Positions 1 to 7,428 of a stretch of DNA of 16,219 bases are shown here, one piece after another. The first letter of the stretch is position 1. Each line of letters starts with the position of its first letter. The position numbers and the translations under genes are program-made. The notes under the pieces are model-generated. The model had not been told where the DNA came from and searched no databases. It saw only the letters and a list, made by a program, of their open reading frames with translations. Location: positions 1 to 16,219 of the forward strand of contig CAYXIH010000052.1 in assembly GCA_964465155.1 (NCBI GenBank). Direction: 5' to 3'. The DNA is from Spiro-02 sp964465155 (GTDB lineage Bacteria; Spirochaetota; Spirochaetia; Sphaerochaetales; Sphaerochaetaceae).

Positions 1-116
1 ATGATTGTTAATTTTGAAGGTCTAAACTTTCTAGTGCTAAGAGTCTAAAGACGGGCGTTGCGATGATAAAATAGGAATCTTGCGTTTTCCACCATCAATC
101 AACCAAATAATTTTCA
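1..116. other. AT-rich intergenic stretch at the window edge
   Basis: No convincing gene is seen on either strand. A 15-codon frame opening at base 1 stops at 46-48 and has no support. The stretch is visibly richer in A and T than the genes. The heptamer GTCTAAA occurs twice (20-26 and 43-49), and the second copy forms the short inverted repeat GTCT-AA-AGAC (43-52). The sequence left of the window would be needed to tell whether this is the tail of another unit. Confidence 0.5.
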
Positions 117-145
117 TTGAGCACAACTTTTTGCCATGTTACAAT
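117..145 (+). promoter_or_regulatory. Probable sigma70-type promoter of ade
   Basis: A -35 element TTGAGC (117-122, 4 of 6 consensus bases) lies 17 bp before a -10 element TACAAT (140-145, 5 of 6). The -10 is preceded by TG at 137-138, so it is also an extended -10. Transcription would start near 152, giving a leader of about 22 nt containing the AGGAGG-like site at 161-167. That leader is too short for a purine riboswitch. Read directly from sequence; activity is inferred. Confidence 0.65.
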
Positions 146-173
146 GAGAAATTAACGAATAGGGAGGTTGGAC

Positions 174-1919
174 ATGGAGGAACGTGCTCGCATCAAGCGA
201 CTGTTGGATGTTGCTGCTGGCAGACAGCGTGCAGACCTGTGCATTACCGGAGCTCATGTCGTTGACGTATACAATGGTGAGGTCAATGACTGTGATGTGT
301 TGGTAGCCGATGGGCATTTCGCAGGTTTTGGGGGAGACGGGTTTCCCGTTGCCCATACCGTTGTGGATGCACATGGTGCATATATGACTCCCGGGTTTGT
401 CGATAGCCACGTACATATCGAATCCTCCCATTGTTCTCCCCCTGAGTTCTGCCGCCTTGTGGTACCTCGTGGGACGACGACCGTCATAGCGGACCCCCAT
501 GAGATTTGCAATGTCTGCGGCCTGGCAGGCTTGGACTACATGCTTGCATCTTCTGAGAATCTCCCCCTTTCCGTATTCTTAATGATACCATCCTGTGTTC
601 CGGCGACTCCGTTTGAGAATGCCGGTGCCACCATGCTTGCAGACACCATCTCCCAGCGCATGGACCAACAGCGCGTCCTGGGATTGGGGGAACTGATGAA
701 CTATGTGGGGGTTGTAGCGGCAGATGATGCCATATTGGACAAGCTGATGGTTGCAAGAAAATCCCACAAGCGCGTGGACGGACATAGCCCATCGCTGCAA
801 GGTGCTTCATTGGATGCATATGCCGCCAGCGGTGTCCTCACCGACCATGAATGCGAGACACCCCAAGACCTGCATGAGCGGATACGCAGGGGGATGTACG
901 TACTCCTGCGCGAAGGCTCTGCATGCCGAAATGTATCGGCACTGCTGGCTGGAGTAACCGACCGCAACCAACGGCGCTGCCTCTTCTGCACCGATGACCG
1001 GCAACCAAAGAGCATCCTGGAAGAAGGGCATATCAACAACAACATGCGTCTTGCAGTAGCCGGTGGGCTCGATCCGATCAATGCACTGTGCATGGCTACG
1101 ATCAACGCATGCGAATGCTATGGCCTGCGCGACCGGGGAGCCATTGCCCCTGGGATGAAGGCCGATTTCTGCCTGCTGGACAACCTGCAGGATTTCCAAG
1201 CCATCGATGTATATGTCGATGGACAGCATGTTGCCCATGAAGGGAACTACCTGCTGCCCGTTCCCCACTACGAGCCCAAGGGGGTATCGGGGAAGATGCA
1301 GGTCAGCAACTTCAGCGAGTCCCGGCTCCATCTTCCTCTCTCCTCGACAACAGCCAATGTGATCGAGATCATCCCAGGGGGTGTCGTCACCAAGCTCTCG
1401 CAGCAACCGGTACACGTACGCGATGGAGTGTGGGTGCATGATCCTTCTGTAGATGTCCTGAAGCTTGCAGTGGTGGAACGCCACCACGGCACAGGCAATG
1501 TGGGAGTTGCCTTGATCAGCGGCTATGGCCTGCAGGGTGGGGCAATTGGCATGAGCATTGCCCATGATTCTCACAATATCATCGTCGTGGGCGACAATGA
1601 CCATGACATGGCCGTAGCCGTCCAAGCCTTGGTTGCCATGGGCGGTGGCATTGTCATGGCCAAGGACGGGAAGGTCCTGGACAGCCTCTGCCTGCCGATT
1701 GCCGGCCTGATGACCGATGAGACGGCAATGAGCGTAGACCAAAGCCTGTCACGGATGCACCAGGTAGCCGTGAAACAGCTGCACGTGAACACCGATGTCG
1801 ATCCCTTCATGACATTGTGCTTCATGGCACTGCCGGTGATACCAGCAGTGAAGCTGACCGATGAAGGGTTGTTCGACGTGACCACGTTCTCCTTTATACC
1901 GGTATCGTGTGGGAGCTGA
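174..1919 (+). CDS. ade: Adenine deaminase
   Basis: The product (581 aa) is a metal-dependent amidohydrolase converting adenine to hypoxanthine and ammonia in cytosolic purine salvage. The family signatures appear in order: the metal-binding DSHVHIESS (HxH at residues 79 and 81), TTTVIADPHEICNV (101-114), LGLGELMNYVGV (169-180), DGHSPSLQG (202-210), TDHE (223-226) and FCTDDR (271-276). The C-terminal domain typical of bacterial Ade carries GYGLQGGAIG followed by AHDSHN. Length is normal for the family. ATG at 174 is preferred over the in-frame TTG at 168, because AGGGAGG (161-167) sits 6 nt before the ATG but abuts the TTG. The gene has its own promoter and looks monocistronic. Its last 26 bases overlap the 3' end of the convergent MATE gene. 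Identity is secure. Some family members also act on related aminopurines, which sequence cannot settle. Confidence 0.95.
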   Translation: MEERARIKRLLDVAAGRQRADLCITGAHVVDVYNGEVNDCDVLVADGHFAGFGGDGFPVAHTVVDAHGAYMTPGFVDSHVHIESSHCSPPEFCRLVVPRGTTTVIADPHEICNVCGLAGLDYMLASSENLPLSVFLMIPSCVPATPFENAGATMLADTISQRMDQQRVLGLGELMNYVGVVAADDAILDKLMVARKSHKRVDGHSPSLQGASLDAYAASGVLTDHECETPQDLHERIRRGMYVLLREGSACRNVSALLAGVTDRNQRRCLFCTDDRQPKSILEEGHINNNMRLAVAGGLDPINALCMATINACECYGLRDRGAIAPGMKADFCLLDNLQDFQAIDVYVDGQHVAHEGNYLLPVPHYEPKGVSGKMQVSNFSESRLHLPLSSTTANVIEIIPGGVVTKLSQQPVHVRDGVWVHDPSVDVLKLAVVERHHGTGNVGVALISGYGLQGGAIGMSIAHDSHNIIVVGDNDHDMAVAVQALVAMGGGIVMAKDGKVLDSLCLPIAGLMTDETAMSVDQSLSRMHQVAVKQLHVNTDVDPFMTLCFMALPVIPAVKLTDEGLFDVTTFSFIPVSCGS

Positions 1920-3237
1920 ACAGCTTGCGCTTCCAGCGGGGGTTCATGATGACGATCATGATCGTCGTCACGGCCTCCGCGACAGGAACTGCCAGCCACA
2001 GTCCTTCCAACCCCCACAGGGCGGTCAGGCCGATGATGCCCGACACGAGGAAGAGGAATGTCCTGGAGAACGATATGATCGCCGAGGTCTTTCCATCTGA
2101 CAGTGCCGTATACTCGGCGGAGCTGAACATATTGTAGCCCACGAACAAGTATGTGATCGTATAGATGGTGAACCCGTGTACGGCAAGTGCATGGACAGGC
2201 GAACTCTCAGGGACAAACAGGGAAACCAAGAAGTCACGGCCAAGATAGGAGATTGCCACTACCGATACACTTGCGACGAGGATCGTATTGATGCAGATGC
2301 GTATCAAGTGCTTGAGGTAGGGGATGTCGTTGCTTCCATACCGGAAGGAGAGGACCGGGGCAACCCCCATTGAGAATCCCATGAACACCGAGGAGAGGAA
2401 GAACTGGGAATACATGACGATCGTGAGCGCCGCAACCCCATCGGGACCAACTAGGCGCAGCATGTACAGGTTGAACAGCAACGTCGTTACGCTGGTGGAA
2501 ACATTGGAGACCATCTCCGATGATCCATTGGACATGGTCTTGCCGATGGTGCGCCATAACATTGTCGGGCGGTCAAAGGCAAGGCCCTTCCGGTTGGAGA
2601 AGAAGAAGACCAGGCCTACCAGCGCAGGTATGAGGTACCCTACGACCGTACCCCAGGCTGCCCCTGCGATCCCCATGTCCATCACCCCCATGAAGAGCCC
2701 ATCCAAGATGATGTTCACGACCCCCGCCCCGATTGTCAGGGCGAGTCCCAGTCCTGGTTTCCCCGCTACGACCAGCAGGCTCTGGAAGAGTATCTGCAGG
2801 GACATTGCCGGGGCAAACAGCAAGATGATGCGGATGTATGAGACGCATAGCGGCATCAGAGCCTCTGTCGCTCCCAGGAAGCGCAACACGGGGTCGAGGA
2901 ATATGAGGATCAGGGCAGCAGCGACGACCGAGAAGAGGAATGAGGTGAGGGTTATGAGGGAGAGGTTCCTTTTTGCCTTCCCCATCTGCCCCTCTCCGAT
3001 CTGAGTAGCAACCACCGCGGCACCGCCTGTGGCGAACATGACACCCGATGCTACGAACAGGCACATGATGGGAAAGACGATGTTGGAAGCAGTCAGTGCA
3101 TCTGTACCTGCGAAGTTGGATATGAACAGTCCGTCTACGATCGTGTAGAGCGACATGCACACCATCATGATCGTGGATGGCATCGCAAAGGCGAGAAGTT
3201 GTGGTATGGTGAATTTCCGAGAGATGGACATAGTCAT
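1894..3237 (-). CDS. MATE-family multidrug/toxin efflux transporter
   Basis: The 447-aa product is a polytopic inner-membrane protein with about twelve hydrophobic segments in two halves, as in Na+- or H+-coupled MATE antiporters (MepA/NorM/DinF superfamily). The N-terminal half has the family-typical TIVDGLFISNFAGTDALTA (about residues 32-50), then a glycine-rich segment and VATQIGEGQMGKA. The second half repeats the pattern around FMGFSMGVAPVLSFRYGS. The start ATG at 3237 has GGAG (3245-3248) 7 nt upstream; a second in-frame ATG at 3231 is less well placed. The gene diverges from a BmrR-like MerR regulator, with a MerR-type promoter between them, so drug- or metabolite-induced expression is likely. 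Its 3' end overlaps ade by 26 bp. The family is secure, but the substrate is unknown. Confidence 0.9.
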   Translation of the reverse strand: MTMSISRKFTIPQLLAFAMPSTIMMVCMSLYTIVDGLFISNFAGTDALTASNIVFPIMCLFVASGVMFATGGAAVVATQIGEGQMGKAKRNLSLITLTSFLFSVVAAALILIFLDPVLRFLGATEALMPLCVSYIRIILLFAPAMSLQILFQSLLVVAGKPGLGLALTIGAGVVNIILDGLFMGVMDMGIAGAAWGTVVGYLIPALVGLVFFFSNRKGLAFDRPTMLWRTIGKTMSNGSSEMVSNVSTSVTTLLFNLYMLRLVGPDGVAALTIVMYSQFFLSSVFMGFSMGVAPVLSFRYGSNDIPYLKHLIRICINTILVASVSVVAISYLGRDFLVSLFVPESSPVHALAVHGFTIYTITYLFVGYNMFSSAEYTALSDGKTSAIISFSRTFLFLVSGIIGLTALWGLEGLWLAVPVAEAVTTIMIVIMNPRWKRKLFSSHTIPV

Positions 3238-3267
3238 TGCATTGCTCCGCTGTAAATCTGGAAATGG

Positions 3268-3298
3268 AGTATGAACTATGGGGCAACCCCATGGTCAA
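3268..3298 (-). promoter_or_regulatory. MerR-type promoter/operator of the MATE gene
   Basis: Read on the minus strand, TTGACC (3298-3293, 5 of 6 to the -35 consensus) is followed after exactly 19 bp by CATACT (3273-3268, 4 of 6 to the -10). The spacer contains the perfect inverted repeat ATGGGG-CAA-CCCCAT (3278-3292). A 19-bp spacer overlapped by a dyad is the known hallmark of promoters activated by MerR-family proteins, which untwist the DNA to realign the two elements. Transcription would start near 3261, leaving a leader of about 24 nt with the GGAG site. The adjacent divergent merR-type gene is the obvious regulator. Confidence 0.75.
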
Positions 3299-3306
3299 TC
3301 ACTTTT

Positions 3307-3335
3307 TTGTATTTCATATTTATTTTGAATATAGT
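3307..3335 (+). promoter_or_regulatory. Candidate promoter of the MerR-family gene
   Basis: A good -10-like TATAGT (3330-3335) lies in an A+T-rich tract, 17 bp after a weak TTGTAT (3307-3312, 3 of 6). Transcription would start near 3342, giving a very short leader that begins at the GGAAGG ribosome binding site. An alternative pair is TGGTCA (3292-3297) with CATATT (3315-3320), which would overlap the MATE operator and allow autoregulation. The choice between them is not resolved by sequence. Confidence 0.4.
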
Positions 3336-3353
3336 AAATTGGAAGGCATGGCA

Positions 3354-4166
3354 ATGGATACACAACGATATTATACGATAGGTGAGTTTGCACAATTGTG
3401 CCATACCACCAAAGATACACTGATTCACTACGACCAGGAGGGCGTCTTTTGCCCGGAGACGACTGGAAGCAATGGGTACCGATACTACAGTGCGTATCAG
3501 GTGGAGGTGTTCGAGGTGGTCCGGATCTTCCGGGAACTGGACATGCCATTGGATGAGATTGGAAACTACATGCGTGTCCGCAGCCCCCAGAACCTTGTCT
3601 CACTGCTACACAAGCAGCAAGAGCTGATCAAGGGGAAGATGCAATACCTGTCGTGGATCGAACATGCACTGGGAGTCAAGGAGCAAGAGGTACGCCAAGC
3701 CATGGAAACTCCGGCAGGGGAAGTGTTTGTACGAAACATGCCCGTCCGATACCTCATGCTGAGTCCTCGGATGACATCCTATGACGAGGTCACGTTCATA
3801 CAAGCATTCTCCGACTTGATCATGGAATGTGAGCATCATGAAATCCCCCTTGAGTATTCATTGGGGGCCATGCGTGACCTGCATGCAGTACAATCTGGTG
3901 ACTATGAGAGCTACACACATTGCTATACCCGCCTGATCAGGAGGGTCGCTGGATGCTACCGGGCAAAAGAAGGGGCATACCTGTGCACCTACCATGCGGG
4001 GAATTTCGATACGGTCGGTCCTGCCTACCAACGGCTATTGGAAGGTGCAAGCAGTCAGGGGCTCCAATTGGAAGGGCCAATACTCGAGGACTCGATATTC
4101 GACTTGCTGTGCGGGAGGGACTACAACGACTACAAGCTGTTGCTGAACGTGCGCATCAAGCCCTGA
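3354..4166 (+). CDS. MerR-family transcriptional regulator with GyrI-like effector domain (BmrR-like)
   Basis: The 270-aa protein has the three-part layout of BmrR. Residues 5-75 are the MerR winged helix-turn-helix (YYTIGEFAQLCHTTKDTLIHYDQEG, then GYRYYSAYQ at 41-49). A helical linker of about residues 78-118 would form the dimer coiled coil. A C-terminal GyrI/BmrR-like ligand-binding domain follows (about 128-270, with AYLCTYHAGNFDTVGPAY and the terminal YKLLLNVRI strand). Such proteins sense lipophilic or cationic drugs and activate an efflux gene, here most likely the divergent MATE transporter. ATG at 3354 is chosen because GGAAGG (3341-3346) is 7 nt upstream and the HTH starts directly after it; ATG 3348 is too close to that site. 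A longer reading frame to 3237 exists but would run through the operator. Its stop overlaps the convergent ABC ATPase gene by 11 bp. The function of the target pump is inferred. Confidence 0.88.
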   Translation: MDTQRYYTIGEFAQLCHTTKDTLIHYDQEGVFCPETTGSNGYRYYSAYQVEVFEVVRIFRELDMPLDEIGNYMRVRSPQNLVSLLHKQQELIKGKMQYLSWIEHALGVKEQEVRQAMETPAGEVFVRNMPVRYLMLSPRMTSYDEVTFIQAFSDLIMECEHHEIPLEYSLGAMRDLHAVQSGDYESYTHCYTRLIRRVAGCYRAKEGAYLCTYHAGNFDTVGPAYQRLLEGASSQGLQLEGPILEDSIFDLLCGRDYNDYKLLLNVRIKP

Positions 4167-4932
4167 ACACCAGCATCTTGTCCTGCAACACGAGGGTATC
4201 CATCGGGGTGCCGTACAGGTTTGAGAGTGCCTGGGGGGTCATGGTCGCAGCCATGGGGCCAGACGCAAGCAGCTTGCCATTCTTGAGCATTGCCACGTGC
4301 GTTGCTAGTTCCGCTGCCATGGAGGGGTCATGGGTCGTGAAGAACAGTGTGATCCCACTCTCATGCAGATGGTGGAGGATCTCCAGGACCTTGGCGGTGT
4401 TCGCCGGGTCCAATGCACTGGTAGGTTCGTCCAGCAGCAGCAACCGTGGTTGCTGAGCAACCGCGCGGGCAAGCAGGAGCAGCTGGCGCTCACCCCCTGA
4501 TAGGCTGGTGACTTCCCGAGTTGCAAATCCCTGCAGGCCGACTGTCTCCAGGGCTTCGCATGCAGCCTCGAAATCATTTGCAGTAGGTTGGGACATGTCA
4601 CCGAGATAGGGGGTGCGCCCAAACAACACATAGTCCAATACGCTGAACGCAAAGCTTGCGTTCTCATCCTGTGGAACCAGTGCGACAGTTTGGCCCATCT
4701 GGCGGCGGCTATAGGCATGCAACGGTTTGCCAAAGAGGAATATCTCCCCTTTGTCGGGTTGCTTCCATTGCAGCAGGATGTCCATCAGCGTAGATTTGCC
4801 TGCTCCATTGGGACCGAGCAACGCCATGGCACAGCCGTTGGGAAGCTCGATATCCAGCGAATAGAGTGCCATCTCCCGGCTGTTGGGATACTGGTATGAG
4901 ATGTTGCGGATCATCAGCGCATCAGTGTTCAT
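4156..4932 (-). CDS. ABC transporter ATP-binding protein, iron-siderophore/cobalamin importer type
   Basis: This 258-aa cytosolic ATPase has all ABC elements: Walker A GPNGAGKST (residues 40-48), Q-loop VPQDE (Q88), signature LSGGERQ (144-150), Walker B LLLLDEP (164-170), D-loop SALD (172-175) and the switch histidine in FTTHD (H201). It would energise the adjacent FecCD permease. The ATG at 4932 overlaps the permease stop as ATGA, and AGGAGG lies 7 nt upstream, so the two are translationally coupled. Among ABC subfamilies the FecE/BtuD/FhuC branch fits best because of this partner. No substrate-binding protein is beside them, so the cargo (ferric siderophore, haem, cobalamin or other) cannot be named. 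The 3' end overlaps the convergent MerR-family gene by 11 bp. Confidence 0.9.
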   Translation of the reverse strand: MNTDALMIRNISYQYPNSREMALYSLDIELPNGCAMALLGPNGAGKSTLMDILLQWKQPDKGEIFLFGKPLHAYSRRQMGQTVALVPQDENASFAFSVLDYVLFGRTPYLGDMSQPTANDFEAACEALETVGLQGFATREVTSLSGGERQLLLLARAVAQQPRLLLLDEPTSALDPANTAKVLEILHHLHESGITLFFTTHDPSMAAELATHVAMLKNGKLLASGPMAATMTPQALSNLYGTPMDTLVLQDKMLVFRA

Positions 4933-5963
4933 AGGCTTGCCTCCTGGCGCCTCTGCACCAGGATGATGATGAAGATGATCGCCCCGATGATGCTAGTCAG
5001 CAATCCCAGGGGGATTTCCCCGGCAAGCAGTGTGCGCCCGATGGTGTCGCAGGCAAGCAGGAAGATCGACCCCAGCAATATCGAGCCAGGCAATGCAAAG
5101 CGGCTGTCAGTCCCCAACAATCGGCGTGACAGATGGGGAATGATAAGGCCAACCCATCCGATCAGTCCGGTCACCGAGGTTACGACGGTCGTCCCCACCG
5201 TTGCCACGAACAACAGCAGTAGCTTGTCGCGCTGGGGTGAGAGACCCACTGAATGTGCTGTCCTGTCATTGAGGGAGAGGACGTTGAGCTTCCAGCGGAA
5301 GCAGAAGAGGATTGCCAACGATGTCATGACTATGGGCAACACGGACAGCACGTTTGTCCATGACCCATTCCACAATCCACCCATCATCCAGAACATGATG
5401 TCCTGCAGGTCCCGCGAGGGATCTGCCACGAGCTTGAGTATGGACAGCAACGAGGAGAAGATTGCAGAGACGGCAATACCTGCAAGGATCAGGCGCAACA
5501 GCCATGCGCCGAACTTGAATCTCTTGGCCAGGAAATAGGAAGCCACAAGCGCCAGGAGGCCAAATGCCGTGGCAGAGATCTGCATCAAGGCAGGATTCCT
5601 GGCACCTTGGACGATCACCAGGGCAGCACCGAATGCCGCCCCCTGCGATACTCCCAGGAATCCTGGTTCCACCAACGGGTTGGACAGCAGCATCTGGAAT
5701 ACGAACCCTGCGGCGGAGAGGACTGCCCCGGCGAGGATGGCAAGGATGACGCGGGGCAGGCGGATGTTGAGGAGGATATTGCGCATGAGCGGGTCATTGG
5801 CCAAGGAGGATATGGGTGTCATGCCAGCTTGTGGGTATCTTCCGAAAAAGAGCGTGACGAACGCAAATACCAAGAGGACTGCCAGGAGTGAGGCCATGAT
5901 TGTACGATTGCGCGAAAGGCGTGCATCATATTGCCTGTGGCGCTGGTTTTTTGCTGCATTCAT
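4929..5963 (-). CDS. FecCD-family ABC transporter permease (iron-siderophore/cobalamin type)
   Basis: The 344-aa inner-membrane protein has about ten hydrophobic segments and clear family motifs. These are RLPRVILAILAGAVLSAAG (about residues 69-87), then NPLVEPGFLGVSQGAAFGA (94-112), then GLIGWVGLIIPHLSRRLLG, the cytoplasmic coupling region that contacts the ATPase. Length is normal for BtuC/FepD/FecD proteins. ATG at 5963 is the first in-frame start, with an in-frame stop a few codons upstream. It has no Shine-Dalgarno sequence, and the only strong promoter upstream would start transcription almost at this ATG. The next Met, residue 23 at 5897, also lacks a ribosome binding site and begins just before the first membrane segment. 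A second permease and a binding protein, usual in such operons, are absent here, so the pore is probably a homodimer of this subunit. Confidence 0.9.
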   Translation of the reverse strand: MNAAKNQRHRQYDARLSRNRTIMASLLAVLLVFAFVTLFFGRYPQAGMTPISSLANDPLMRNILLNIRLPRVILAILAGAVLSAAGFVFQMLLSNPLVEPGFLGVSQGAAFGAALVIVQGARNPALMQISATAFGLLALVASYFLAKRFKFGAWLLRLILAGIAVSAIFSSLLSILKLVADPSRDLQDIMFWMMGGLWNGSWTNVLSVLPIVMTSLAILFCFRWKLNVLSLNDRTAHSVGLSPQRDKLLLLFVATVGTTVVTSVTGLIGWVGLIIPHLSRRLLGTDSRFALPGSILLGSIFLLACDTIGRTLLAGEIPLGLLTSIIGAIIFIIILVQRRQEASL

Positions 5964-5971
5964 CGTGCGAC

Positions 5972-6000
5972 AGTATATCCGTTGACCCAGTCAATGTCGA
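5972..6000 (-). promoter_or_regulatory. Promoter of the ABC permease/ATPase unit with internal dyad
   Basis: On the minus strand TCGACA (6000-5995, 5 of 6 to the -35) is followed after 17 bp by TATACT (5977-5972, 5 of 6 to the -10). The spacer is occupied almost entirely by the perfect inverted repeat TTGAC-CCA-GTCAA (5982-5994), a plausible repressor site. Transcription would begin near 5965, only about two bases before the permease ATG. The elements are seen in sequence; operator function is inferred, and I cannot name the regulator. Confidence 0.55.
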
Positions 6001-6017
6001 GGGTGAATGGAGGCGGA

Positions 6018-6023
6018 TATACT
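6018..6023 (+). promoter_or_regulatory. -10-like element upstream of proA
   Basis: TATACT (5 of 6) lies 59 bp before the proA start, in the right orientation. No good -35 sits 16-18 bp upstream (5995-6000 reads TGTCGA), so this is a weak or activator-dependent candidate. It is the best plus-strand element in the interval shared with the ABC promoter. Confidence 0.3.
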
Positions 6024-6081
6024 TTACTCTATGGGCTTTTCAAGATACCATGGATAGTAAGGAACGAGAGGAACAAACTAC

Positions 6082-7428
6082 ATGGAACATACAGCTCTGA
6101 TAGAAGATATTTCTCGCCTGCGAAAGGCTTTTTCAATATTGTCGACATCATCGTCAAGTAGTCGCAACGCCCTGTTGCTTGCCATTGCGCGGCAGTTGGA
6201 GGCTGACAAGGAGACCCTGTTTGCAGCCAATGCGCAGGACATGGAGGCTGCAACGGCATCGGGAGAGAATCTTGGTGCACTCAAGCGCCTGAAGCTCAAC
6301 CAGGACAAGCTTGCAGCCGCACTGCAGGGAATCCACCAGGTCGCCAAACTGCCCGACCCGATCAATACGGTCAGGGAGCGCAGGTTGTTGGACGACGGCC
6401 TCTTGCTTGAGAAGGTGAGCTTCCCCATTGGTGTGATCGGCATGATCTTCGAGGCTCGTCCGGATGCACTGATCCAAATCGTCGCATTGTGCCTCAAGAG
6501 TGGCAACGGGATCATCCTCAAGGGAGGCAAGGAGGCAATCCGCTCCAACCGTGCCATTGTCCAGTCAATCCGCAAGGCCTGTGAGGGGTCTGTCCTTGGT
6601 TCGGAATGGATGCTGTTGGTGGAGACCCATGCAGACGTAGACCAGATGCTGCAGATGGACGGGTACATCGACTTGCTCATCCCCCGGGGGACGAATGCCT
6701 TTGTCCGCTATGTGATGGACCATACGTCGATCCCTGTGCTAGGCCATTCCGATGGAATCTGTGCCATCTATGTCGATTCCCAAGCAGACTTGCAAAAGGC
6801 TATCCCCATCTGCGTCGATGCAAAGATAAATTACCCCGCTGCCTGCAACTCCGTTGAAACCATCTTGGTCAATGAAGCTGTTGCCCAAGAATTCCTTCCC
6901 GCACTGAAGCAGGCAATGGATGCTCAGCATGTGGTCATCCATGGGGATGGCAAGACTGTGAAGATCATCGGGTGCCAAGAGGCGACCGATGAGGACTTCG
7001 ATACAGAATATCTTGGTCTCGAAGTTGCGGTGAAGGTCGTGGGCTCCCTCAAGGAGGCGACTGACCATATCGCCGAGCATGGTTCCCACCATACTGACTG
7101 TATTCTCACCGAGAACGATGCAACGGCGCGCAGGTTCCTGCGCGATGTTGACAGCGCAGATGTCTTTTGGAATTGCTCCACCCGCTTCGCCGATGGATTC
7201 CGCTATGGCCTGGGGGCGGAGCTAGGTGTTAGCACCACCAAGATACATGCCCGTGGACCAGTTGGGATCGAGGGCTTGATGACTACCAAATGGCTCCTCA
7301 AGGGCAATGGACAGATCGTTGGAGACTATATGGGTGCAAATGCCCGCTCGTTCCGCCATATTGACCTTCCCAAGACCGGCGATTCCCTTGCCGGCAACTT
7401 CGAGGAGGAAGGCAATGGCAAAGCGTGA
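6082..7428 (+). CDS. proA: Glutamate-5-semialdehyde dehydrogenase (gamma-glutamyl phosphate reductase)
   Basis: ProA reduces gamma-glutamyl phosphate to glutamate-5-semialdehyde with NADPH, the second step of proline synthesis. The 448-aa product shows the family landmarks: FPIGVIGMIFEARPDA (114-129), the NADP-binding GNGIILKGGKEA (141-152), LLIPRGTNAFVRYV (198-211), and the catalytic cysteine C255 in INYPAACNSVET. It is about 30 residues longer than enzymes such as E. coli ProA. The extra residues follow TTKWLLKGNGQIV at the C-terminus, a tail I recall from some other bacterial ProA proteins. The start at 6082 has AGAGGA (6067-6072) upstream and sits at the head of a plus-strand unit. The last 14 bases overlap proB, and the GAGGAGG site for proB lies inside the proA tail, so the two are probably coupled and made in fixed ratio for the ProA-ProB complex. 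Confidence 0.97.
   Translation: MEHTALIEDISRLRKAFSILSTSSSSSRNALLLAIARQLEADKETLFAANAQDMEAATASGENLGALKRLKLNQDKLAAALQGIHQVAKLPDPINTVRERRLLDDGLLLEKVSFPIGVIGMIFEARPDALIQIVALCLKSGNGIILKGGKEAIRSNRAIVQSIRKACEGSVLGSEWMLLVETHADVDQMLQMDGYIDLLIPRGTNAFVRYVMDHTSIPVLGHSDGICAIYVDSQADLQKAIPICVDAKINYPAACNSVETILVNEAVAQEFLPALKQAMDAQHVVIHGDGKTVKIIGCQEATDEDFDTEYLGLEVAVKVVGSLKEATDHIAEHGSHHTDCILTENDATARRFLRDVDSADVFWNCSTRFADGFRYGLGAELGVSTTKIHARGPVGIEGLMTTKWLLKGNGQIVGDYMGANARSFRHIDLPKTGDSLAGNFEEEGNGKA

Noticed and set aside
1..48. Short open frame beginning at base 1
   Set aside because: Fifteen codons, no visible upstream context, AT-rich noncoding composition.
146..173. Purine riboswitch before ade
   Set aside because: The predicted leader is only about 22 nt and cannot hold an aptamer, and no purine-riboswitch core is visible upstream.
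807..1742. A 311-codon minus-strand open frame inside ade
   Set aside because: Shadow of adenine deaminase: His- and Asp-rich translation with no family features, and the plus-strand gene is secure.
3237..3353. Longer start for the MerR-family gene at 3237
   Set aside because: It would translate through the divergent promoter and dyad and add 39 residues before the HTH. ATG 3354 has the well-spaced ribosome binding site.
7307..7414. Longer start for proB at 7307
   Set aside because: The extra 36 residues re-read the proA tail in another frame and are not kinase-like; the good ribosome binding site is in front of 7415.
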